Origin: a virus
IMG/VR virus record: IMGVR_UViG_3300021197_000353
Coordinates: 1-28,750 of that record
Length of the DNA stretch: 28,750 nucleotides
Strand: one strand, 5' to 3'
Positions 23,881-28,750 of the stretch are shown piece after piece. Below the pieces are notes generated by a model that was not told the origin of the DNA, did not search any database, and was given only the letters and a program-made list of their open reading frames with translations. Position numbers and translations under genes: made by a program. Positions within the stretch are counted from its first letter, which is position 1. Each line of letters starts with the position of its first letter.

Positions 23881-25211
23881 TAATCGAATCTCCCTGTGCA
23901 GTGATAGAATTTAAAGAAGCAGCCAATGCCTCGCTCACCTTCACGGTTCTTGGCTAGCTTATAATTAAGCGATGTAAATGCTCCCTTGTGGTCGGTGTCC
24001 TTGGACTCTTCTACAGAACCCTTGGACGGATACATTAAAAGAACTACGTCAGCATCATTCTCGATGTCGCCTGAGTCCTTGAGGTCATACAGTTCTAGCG
24101 GTCCACGTTTAGCACCTTCTCGGTTAACCTGAGCCAGTAGAATAACTGCGATGTTCAAGTCCAAAGCCATCTGCTTAATCTTGTGAGAGATACTAGCAAT
24201 GCCTTCAGCTTTACCCATCTTAGAACTGAATGGGATAAGTTGCAGGTAATCAATGATTACTAGCTTTACTCCATTCTTCTGTACGAATTGTCTTGTCTGG
24301 CTAACGAGGTCATCAGCACTCTTGACGCTATGAGAAGTAAAGATTGGCATATCATTATAAAGCTTTTGAGTAGCTTCATGGACACGCTTCTTCTCTGAAT
24401 CATTAGCTGTGTTATCCAGGATGGTCATCATATTGACTCCTGATATTACCTGCAGTAGACGTTTTGTCAATTGCTTCTGTGGCATCTCAAGTGAGAATAC
24501 AGCACATGAAGTGTTGTCCTTGGATACTGACTGTGATGCAATATATAGAGCAAGTGCGGATTTACCGCATGATGTCGGAGCCGCCAAGGTAAGAACCTCA
24601 CCTGCTGCGATACCACGATTGCCTAGCATTTCATCAAGACGACCGAGGTGAGTCTTAACTACGTCAGGCACGTAAGTACCATCCTGCATTTGCTTAATCT
24701 CTTCCATCAGTTCCTTAGCTGAGTTTGATATACTAGCCTGGTTTACTGCCTCGCTTGGTCGAGATGTTATCTCAGTCTCAAGGTTACTGCGTATAACGTC
24801 ATACGTTACGGACTCGGACTCTGCCTGTTCGACAGCGACACGGCACGAACGCATAAGCTCACGTAGCTTTGACTTCTCAAGGACTACGTTTGCGTAGTAG
24901 TCCACCTGAGACACCATACAAGCCCTTCCAGCCATAGCCATGATACCTGCTATGCCTCCGACCTCGTCAAGACCCTTGGAAGCCTTTAGACGCTCCATGA
25001 GCGTTAAGTCCTCAAAGGATTCACCAGCGGCTGCCATGTCCCCCAATGCTTGGAATACTAGCTTGCCCCTGAGCGTATAGAAATCATCAACATCAACCAC
25101 TTGGCTGACGCTGTCATACACAGAACTGTCCCCATCAATAAGACAGGTAGCGATTAGTTTGTCCTCAGCTTCTTCGCTATGCGGCTGGTTGTGAATCAGT
25201 AAGTCGTTCAT
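23880..25211 (-). CDS. dnaB: DnaB-like replicative helicase
   Basis: This 443-residue protein carries the motifs of the DnaB/RecA-type helicase fold: Walker A APTSCGKSA (about residues 211-219), Walker B LVIIDYLQLI (317-326), LLAQVNREGAKR (358-369), and an arginine-finger segment KNREGERG (421-428). The N-terminal HSEEAEDKLIATCLIDGD and VDDFYTLRGKLVFQALGDM segments match the DnaB N-terminal domain. It unwinds the replication fork as a hexamer. The frame extends 6 bases upstream to a TTG at 25217; ATG 25211 is chosen as the start. It overlaps the preceding gene by 35 bases. No primase domain is fused to it, and no polymerase is seen in the window. Confidence 0.93.
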   Translation of the reverse strand: MNDLLIHNQPHSEEAEDKLIATCLIDGDSSVYDSVSQVVDVDDFYTLRGKLVFQALGDMAAAGESFEDLTLMERLKASKGLDEVGGIAGIMAMAGRACMVSQVDYYANVVLEKSKLRELMRSCRVAVEQAESESVTYDVIRSNLETEITSRPSEAVNQASISNSAKELMEEIKQMQDGTYVPDVVKTHLGRLDEMLGNRGIAAGEVLTLAAPTSCGKSALALYIASQSVSKDNTSCAVFSLEMPQKQLTKRLLQVISGVNMMTILDNTANDSEKKRVHEATQKLYNDMPIFTSHSVKSADDLVSQTRQFVQKNGVKLVIIDYLQLIPFSSKMGKAEGIASISHKIKQMALDLNIAVILLAQVNREGAKRGPLELYDLKDSGDIENDADVVLLMYPSKGSVEESKDTDHKGAFTSLNYKLAKNREGERGIGCFFKFYHCTGRFD

Positions 25212-25350
25212 TTTCAAGTATTTCTACCAACGAACGAAGAACTTGACCCAGAGCTTTATGTTTTACACGATTCTCCTCTGGCATTTTATAGCTGTCAATC
25301 TCATTGTAGATTGATAAGGATACTTGTGTTGCTTCTTGGATTTTATTCAT
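25177..25350 (-). CDS. Small hypothetical protein upstream of the helicase
   Basis: This 57-residue helical protein (KIQEATQVSLSIYNEIDSYK, then HKALGQVLRSLVEILENERL) overlaps the helicase start by 35 bases. Three in-frame starts exist, ATG 25431, 25380 and 25350. The sequence before 25350 (TCAATACAACAAACAACACA, then ACGAA and the ATG) closely resembles the A/C-rich leader before 27438, which shares CAATACAACA. I therefore prefer 25350. The start at 25431 would add 27 residues of less typical composition. A GGAGGG lies 14 bases before 25380, so that start cannot be excluded. It may be a helicase loader-like factor by position only. Confidence 0.55.
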   Translation of the reverse strand: MNKIQEATQVSLSIYNEIDSYKMPEENRVKHKALGQVLRSLVEILENERLTDSQPAA

Positions 25351-25437
25351 TTCGTTGTGTTGTTTGTTGTATTGATTCATATGTAGATTACTTGCCCTCC
25401 ACCGAATTGTGAAGGACAAGCATTCTATCATACCTAG

Positions 25438-25782
25438 CTACGAGTCCTGCTCTCGTTTCAGCATCCCTATGGCTATCAACGAGTAACCAATTAGGTCACG
25501 GAAGATGTCCCGGGATTGGTCGCCTTTGGTGTTAACCTTGAGCGAACCATCAGCACAAAGAGCACGTGCCCTTTGGAATTTATCCTGCATTCTGACGCAG
25601 ATGCCAGTAAGAGGATGAACGCCGAACTCAACTGACTTGTCGAAGTTTGCGAAGGGGTTATCGCATTCAACTCCACCAGTGTAGTCATTGTTTTTGTTGG
25701 CGGTTAGGTCGAGAATCGATTGCACTTCTGCATTTCGAAACTCTTCCCACCACTCCTTATCGAACTGACGTTCGTTCTCCAT
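25438..25782 (-). CDS. DUF1599-like protein (nucleotide-modification-associated type)
   Basis: This 114-residue protein has the conserved pattern ILDLTANKNNDYTGG (residues 23-37), then NPFANFD (42-48), GICVRMQDKFQRA (60-72), LKVNTKGDQSRDIFRDL (81-97) and IGYSLIAIGMLKR. This order of K-N-x-DY, NF, RM-DK, D-x-x-DL-x-GY matches small all-alpha phage proteins related to DUF1599, which are linked by context to nucleotide metabolism or modification. It overlaps the downstream start of neither gene but is overlapped at its own start by the SSB-like gene stop (TAATG). The actual reaction is unknown. Confidence 0.62.
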   Translation of the reverse strand: MENERQFDKEWWEEFRNAEVQSILDLTANKNNDYTGGVECDNPFANFDKSVEFGVHPLTGICVRMQDKFQRARALCADGSLKVNTKGDQSRDIFRDLIGYSLIAIGMLKREQDS

Positions 25783-26036
25783 TAAAACGGAGAGTCGTCA
25801 TTGGTCGGTGCGGTAGCAGCTTTGGGCTGCTCGGTCGCAGGTTTGCTTGCACTACCATCGACAGGGTTAACTGCCAAGGATAAGAAGTTAGTGCCAGTCT
25901 TGGCAGTCTTCTTCCATCCCTTGAGGTAGAACTCTTTACCTTCTACATTAATCTTACCTGAGTAGTCAGGGTGATTAGGTTTTTCCTTGCGGTCATTCAC
26001 GAAGAATGTACCTGAGTTTGTATTATCGTATTCCAT
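25782..26036 (-). CDS. Minimal SSB-like protein with acidic C-terminal tip
   Basis: This 84-residue protein has a small beta-rich domain (about 1-56: YDNTNSGTFFVNDRKEKPNH, PDYSGKINVEGKEFYLKGWK and TGTNFLSLAVNPV). Next come a flexible linker rich in Ala, Thr, Pro and Lys (57-78) and a closing DDSPF. The tip matches the DDxPF-type interaction motif of bacterial SSB proteins, which recruits repair enzymes. The domain pattern resembles the small DUF736-like phage proteins. It lies between the ERF gene and the DUF1599-like gene. A single-stranded-DNA-binding role fits both motif and neighbours, but the fold is much shorter than classic SSB. Confidence 0.62.
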   Translation of the reverse strand: MEYDNTNSGTFFVNDRKEKPNHPDYSGKINVEGKEFYLKGWKKTAKTGTNFLSLAVNPVDGSASKPATEQPKAATAPTNDDSPF

Positions 26037-26066
26037 GATATTATGTTGTTTATGTTATGGGTGAAA

Positions 26067-26507
26067 TTAGAATCCCTGTTGTGCAGGTGCTTTGGACTTA
26101 CCATGTGTATTGGTAGCGTCAGCATCCTTGACATCGTCAATAGCAAACAGTCCGTTCAATGCGTACTTACGAGCGTAACTACTAGCTGAACCAGTAATCT
26201 GTGCATCGTCCATACCCTTCTTGACCTCAGCCTCACGAGCGAACCCGGTTGAACTGACAACAGCATTTGAGTCATTTGAATCAAGCAACTCACAGGTAGC
26301 CTTGACGTATACACGACCACCTACCTCAACGATTTCATCGTGGATGATAAGTGAGCATTCCCATTCAGCAAGTAATGGTTTGAGTGCAGTAAGGATGTCC
26401 TCACAAGAGCGGTACTTGTACCCTCCGAATTTATTAGTCTGCCCCTTTGGAGCTTTGAGGGATGATTGAATCCCTTGTAGTTTTTGATGTAGGTTTTTAT
26501 TACTCAT
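26067..26507 (-). CDS. erf: ERF family single-strand annealing protein
   Basis: This 146-residue protein matches the ERF family through KFGGYKYRSCEDILTALKPL (residues 26-45), a beta hairpin (GGRVYVKATCELL) and the signature QITGSASSYARKYALNGLFA, followed by IDDVKDAD (103-130). ERF proteins anneal complementary strands during recombination and help circularise or repair phage DNA. It overlaps the resolvase gene by 8 bases. Together with the exonuclease to the right, the SSB-like protein and the resolvase it forms a two-component annealing system. The tail KSKAPAQQGF is short and disordered. The leader lacks a Shine-Dalgarno and is A-rich. Confidence 0.88.
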   Translation of the reverse strand: MSNKNLHQKLQGIQSSLKAPKGQTNKFGGYKYRSCEDILTALKPLLAEWECSLIIHDEIVEVGGRVYVKATCELLDSNDSNAVVSSTGFAREAEVKKGMDDAQITGSASSYARKYALNGLFAIDDVKDADATNTHGKSKAPAQQGF

Positions 26508-26946
26508 ATTTATTTTTGGTTAGTTTGCGGAATAATTCTTTCCGTTGTTTTTGATTGGTGCAGGATTCGAGTTCTTCTCTTCCCGCCCCCATGTCAGCTA
26601 GAGTGGCTACCTGTTCTGCAGATGTCAAGTGAGAAGCAAATCTTTTTGTAAGTTGTGTAAGACCTACTGGATGAAGCACTTCCGTAATTGAACCCTCAAG
26701 ATAAGCCGCCATTGCCTCTAGAGTTACAGGTAAAAATTCCTTATCACCTTTGCACATCTTGAAGTAGAAGTTCTCGACCTTACCTAGTAGACTGTTGGCT
26801 TGGCGTGAGATAACGCCACGTACCATTCCAGTCTGATGGTCATGGTCAAGTACCCAGTCATCAGTCTTGATGCTAAGGATGGGACAGCAGGTAGGCTTGT
26901 GCTTATCTCTGTATTCCTTGACCTTGGTCTGAGTCAGGTAGCTCAT
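26500..26946 (-). CDS. Endonuclease VII-like Holliday junction resolvase
   Basis: This 148-residue protein has the endonuclease VII core WVLDHDHQTGMVRGVISRQA (residues 31-50), then N51 and SLLGKVEN (to 59), including DHDH (34-37), Gly40, Arg43, Gly44 and Asn51. The T4 enzyme (gp49) resolves branched DNA before packaging. Here the N-terminal zinc site is reduced: only CC at 20-21 and Cys65 are visible, whereas the family normally has two CxxC pairs. The C-terminal half (GSITEVLHPVGLTQLTKRFA and on) is helical and fits the family. It is placed between the ERF gene and a coiled-coil gene in the recombination cluster. Confidence 0.78.
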   Translation of the reverse strand: MSYLTQTKVKEYRDKHKPTCCPILSIKTDDWVLDHDHQTGMVRGVISRQANSLLGKVENFYFKMCKGDKEFLPVTLEAMAAYLEGSITEVLHPVGLTQLTKRFASHLTSAEQVATLADMGAGREELESCTNQKQRKELFRKLTKNKYE

Positions 26947-27131
26947 AGTGAATTAGTTGGTTCGTTATTGAGTCCAGCAATCGCCTGATGCAGTTGCATA
27001 ATCTCTTCACGGAGTATTTCGTTTTCACGTTTAAGTAGAATGACATCTACCTTTACTCCTCGGTAAGCTTCCTCGTATTCCTTGACGGAGTTAAACTGAG
27101 GTACTCGTATCTTGTCTTCTGATGTAACCAT
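26943..27131 (-). CDS. Small coiled-coil protein
   Basis: This 62-residue protein has a central coiled coil (YEEAYRGVKVDVILLKRENE, then ILREEIMQLHQAIAGL) with regular hydrophobic heptads. The start lacks a Shine-Dalgarno; the leader is AT-rich (ACTAAATAAT before the ATG). It overlaps the resolvase gene by four bases. It may be a partner or regulator of its neighbours, but nothing specific is recognisable. Confidence 0.55.
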   Translation of the reverse strand: MVTSEDKIRVPQFNSVKEYEEAYRGVKVDVILLKRENEILREEIMQLHQAIAGLNNEPTNSL

Positions 27132-27132
27132 A

Positions 27133-27438
27133 TTATTTAGTGTATCTAATTTTCAATTGACGCATCCACCGATTGTAGGTGCTTTGGTGAAGCCCCGCCA
27201 TCTTTGCGGCAACTGGGCTTTTATTTCCCTGTCTTCTGTATTCATGTACTTGTTCAATGACCTTGGCTTTATCCTCCTCGGTCAAACCCTTGGAGCATGG
27301 TATTGCTCTAGTCCTTGGTACAAATTCTCTTGTTCCTGATTCTTTTTCAAACCGCTCGTCTTCTTCTACAGCTTGTGCTATTTTCTGTTCAGCCCATCGC
27401 ATGAATGAACTTATTGTTTGTTGTGATGTTTCGTACAT
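27133..27438 (-). CDS. Helix-turn-helix protein
   Basis: This 101-residue protein has an N-terminal helical and acidic region (residues 1-40), a short linker (EFVPRTRAIPCSKG) and a C-terminal HTH at about 52-97. The HTH reads LTEEDKAKVIEQVHEYRRQG, then KSPVAAKMAGLHQSTYNRWM and RQLKIRYTK. The pattern is like the DNA-binding part of transposase or sigma-related HTH domains. It probably acts as a phage regulator or in replication. The ATG is preceded by an A/C-rich leader (CCAATACAACATAACATTCT). Its ATG overlaps the previous stop (TAATG). Confidence 0.62.
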   Translation of the reverse strand: MYETSQQTISSFMRWAEQKIAQAVEEDERFEKESGTREFVPRTRAIPCSKGLTEEDKAKVIEQVHEYRRQGNKSPVAAKMAGLHQSTYNRWMRQLKIRYTK

Positions 27439-27803
27439 TAGAATGTTATGTTGTATTGGTATATTAGTTTTTCAATTGGCAATAGAACGCCGACTGATGT
27501 GTTGTTGTCGCCACCCTTACGTTCAGCAGTAGTGCCGACCAGGGGAGCAATTATGTCGGTTAGTTTATCCTTGGCAATGATGATGAATACTTCACCGATA
27601 TCAAACGCCCAGTAGTCAGCCTCGCTTGTTGCGATGCCTGATGGATTACCTCTTGATTCAAACTCAATAAAGAGATTGCCGGTCTCCAGTGCCATGAGGT
27701 CACGCTTTACTTCAACCTTTTTATTTTCAAAGATTTCACCAAGAGCCTTCTCGGAAACCTGTCCGACCTCAAGGTCGTGTCTAAAATCAGAATTGTAATC
27801 CAT
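27438..27803 (-). CDS. PD-(D/E)XK nuclease-like protein
   Basis: This 121-residue protein has the core order expected of this fold. It has HDLEVGQVSEKALGEI (residues 9-24) with an early Glu, KKVEVKRD (28-35) whose EVK is the candidate (D/E)xK, and a strand GNLFIEFESRGNPSGI (42-57) followed by ATSEADYWAFDIGE. I recognise the VEVKRD...GN...IE..SRG.PSGI...ADYW pattern from small phage nucleases. It probably cuts or trims branched or double-stranded DNA in replication. Its start overlaps no strong Shine-Dalgarno, and the leader ends AATTAATTAAT before the ATG. It lies next to the HTH gene. Confidence 0.6.
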   Translation of the reverse strand: MDYNSDFRHDLEVGQVSEKALGEIFENKKVEVKRDLMALETGNLFIEFESRGNPSGIATSEADYWAFDIGEVFIIIAKDKLTDIIAPLVGTTAERKGGDNNTSVGVLLPIEKLIYQYNITF

Positions 27804-27808
27804 ATTAA

Positions 27809-28006
27809 TTAATTAGTTATTTGTTCAACGGACAGAATCTTTCCTGTACCGCCACGTTTGAATCTGCATCTTCCATCCTTCTCAGGATTGACCTGTAGTA
27901 AGAGACGGACAGCGTCCTTCTCGTTGTGTGCCCACTTGACTGCACAACTTGTGTTGCTCTCAGCAGGTAGCTCGTCAACTCGGTACGTTATGTAGTACTG
28001 CTTCAT
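27809..28006 (-). CDS. Small hypothetical protein
   Basis: This 65-residue protein of unknown function has strand-like and helical segments: QYYITYRVDELPAESNTSCA, VKWAHNEKDAVRLLLQVNPE, KDGRCRFKRGGTGKILSVEQ. The ATG is inside the coding sequence of the next gene to the right (overlap of 32 bases) and lacks a Shine-Dalgarno. The middle helix (KDAVRLL) could be part of a compact alpha-beta fold. Confidence comes from gene density and codon use only. Confidence 0.5.
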   Translation of the reverse strand: MKQYYITYRVDELPAESNTSCAVKWAHNEKDAVRLLLQVNPEKDGRCRFKRGGTGKILSVEQITN

Positions 28007-28235
28007 TTGAATATATTACTGTGAAGTCCATGCCTGCATTAGTACCAAGCACATTGTAGTCAATCCAGTCAACCGCTTCCTCCTCGGTCATATCCTCCAT
28101 GAATATCTCAAGCATCTTGTGGTAGTCATAGACGAGGTTTCCTCGGTGGTCGTACCCAACAATGGCATTGTCGAGTCCAGTAAATCGGATAGCTTCATCG
28201 CTTACCCAATCGAATATTTGTTTAATGTCCTTCAT
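27975..28235 (-). CDS. Hypothetical acidic protein
   Basis: This 86-residue acidic protein reads KDIKQIFDWVSDEAIRFTGL, VGYDHRGNLVYDYHKMLEIF, MEDMTEEEAVDWIDYNVLGT and a short end. The frame is open further upstream into the exonuclease gene, up to ATG 28355, but ATG 28235 follows the exonuclease stop by one base and avoids a large overlap, so it is chosen. Its many Asp, Glu, Tyr and Trp residues may suggest a DNA-mimic or inhibitor, but this is only composition. The leader TAGAATGTAAT shows no Shine-Dalgarno. Confidence 0.55.
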   Translation of the reverse strand: MKDIKQIFDWVSDEAIRFTGLDNAIVGYDHRGNLVYDYHKMLEIFMEDMTEEEAVDWIDYNVLGTNAGMDFTVIYSNEAVLHNVPS

Positions 28236-28236
28236 A

Positions 28237-28750
28237 TTACATTCTAAGAAGCCAGTAAAGCTCCGCACATTTTTTAGCGACTCGTATTCCGTTTTCCATC
28301 TCTTCGGGAGTCCATACCTTGTGATGGTGTTTCTTTGTATCGCAGTCAATAACAACTGAGATGCACTTCGGCAAGTAGCTTAACTTGTGTTCTCGTGATA
28401 GCATCCATGATTCAATAGCTAACTGCTGGCAGTCCTTGTCGTAGACCTTAGCCTTACCCTTGGTGTTGGTGCGGCACTTGTAGTCAGCTAAGAATAACTG
28501 ACCCTCGGCATCGTGTCCAATGAAGTCAACTGAGCCAGCAATCTTGATACGATTGTCAGCTATGATTTTCTCACAAGCAATTGGCTTCACGTTTTTTTCC
28601 TGTACCCATTTATAAAAGGGTTCAGCCCATTCATCGAAGTCACGACCTTCGGGAAGCTCACGCATCCTGTCCCATATTAGGGATTCGACCATGTCCTCGA
28701 TTGTCTTGTGAACCGCTGTGCCAAACTCGGACGATGGAATCGTCTCACCG
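28237..28750 (-). CDS. RecB/Cas4-like PD-(D/E)XK exonuclease, 5' part outside window
   Basis: The frame is open to the window edge on the right, giving at least 170 residues. The first visible part (SSEFGTAVHKTIEDMVESLI) carries the G-x-x-x-H-x-x-x-E motif that opens RecB- and Cas4-type exonuclease domains. It continues with SVDFIGHDAEGQLFLADYKC, whose Asp and the DYK triad form the PD and (D/E)xK motifs, and the QQLAIESWML helix with its conserved Gln. The Met at 28692 is therefore internal. It is the likely partner of the ERF protein, producing single-stranded ends for annealing. Its true start and length cannot be given. Confidence 0.8.
   Translation of the reverse strand, partial: GETIPSSEFGTAVHKTIEDMVESLIWDRMRELPEGRDFDEWAEPFYKWVQEKNVKPIACEKIIADNRIKIAGSVDFIGHDAEGQLFLADYKCRTNTKGKAKVYDKDCQQLAIESWMLSREHKLSYLPKCISVVIDCDTKKHHHKVWTPEEMENGIRVAKKCAELYWLLRM

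Noticed and set aside
24409-24651. Plus-strand frame inside the helicase gene
   Set aside because: Antisense to a clearly conserved helicase motif region.
25351-25431. Longer starts (25431 or 25380) for the small gene before the helicase
   Set aside because: The A/C-rich leader shared with 27438 favours 25350, and the extra residues look unlike the rest; not fully excluded.
1-28750. tRNA genes, CRISPR arrays, integrase or attachment sites
   Set aside because: No cloverleaf-like stretch, regular repeat-spacer pattern or recombinase motif was noticed by eye; a tRNA/CRISPR search tool would be needed to exclude them fully.

Overview
The window looks like part of a tailed double-stranded DNA phage genome (Caudoviricetes), AT-rich and very densely packed. 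No tail tape-measure, sheath or tail-terminator gene is visible, and the virion genes end in three ejection-type proteins. That suggests a short-tailed (podovirus-like) particle. No tRNA, integrase, CRISPR array or insertion sequence was seen. The host cannot be named from the sequence. One phage gene (11716-12333) ends in a PEP-CTERM-like sorting signal, which hints at a Gram-negative host with an exosortase, such as some Verrucomicrobiota or Planctomycetota. Small gene families typical of marine phages suggest an aquatic source. Both host and habitat are inference.

Layout, rightward (late) half, 1-23016: end of the large terminase (1-531); two small genes; portal (1100-3184); a lysozyme-like protein (3184-3720); scaffold (3985-5073); an SU10-type major capsid protein (5105-6097); a decoration-like protein (6123-6581); and a strong UUCG hairpin terminator (6596-6624). 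Next come a connector-like protein, a large adhesin-like tail protein with a LamG-type domain, a holin-like membrane cassette, a charged repeat protein, the PEP-CTERM-like secreted protein, five tiny basic proteins (12343-13241), a 720-residue tail protein, a tail-collar fibre, and three internal or ejection proteins ending in a 1480-residue protein (18574-23016).

Leftward (early) half, 23140-28750: replication and recombination genes, read from right to left. They are a RecB/Cas4-like exonuclease (cut by the window edge), two unknown genes, a second PD-(D/E)XK nuclease, an HTH protein, a coiled-coil protein, an endonuclease VII-like resolvase, an ERF annealing protein, a minimal SSB-like protein, a DUF1599-like protein, a small unknown protein, a DnaB-like helicase and an HNH-AP2 homing-type endonuclease. 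Together, exonuclease, ERF, SSB and resolvase form a recombination-dependent replication kit. The two halves converge on a bidirectional terminator at 23022-23053.

Expression signals: many neighbouring genes overlap as TAATG, so translation is probably coupled. Shine-Dalgarno sites are used only in places. Two TATAAT boxes lie 6-7 bases from start codons (7982 and 18574) and would give leaderless mRNAs. The most unusual items are the phage-encoded PEP-CTERM-like protein, the leaderless promoter candidates, the protamine-like cassette and the homing endonuclease fused to a coiled coil.
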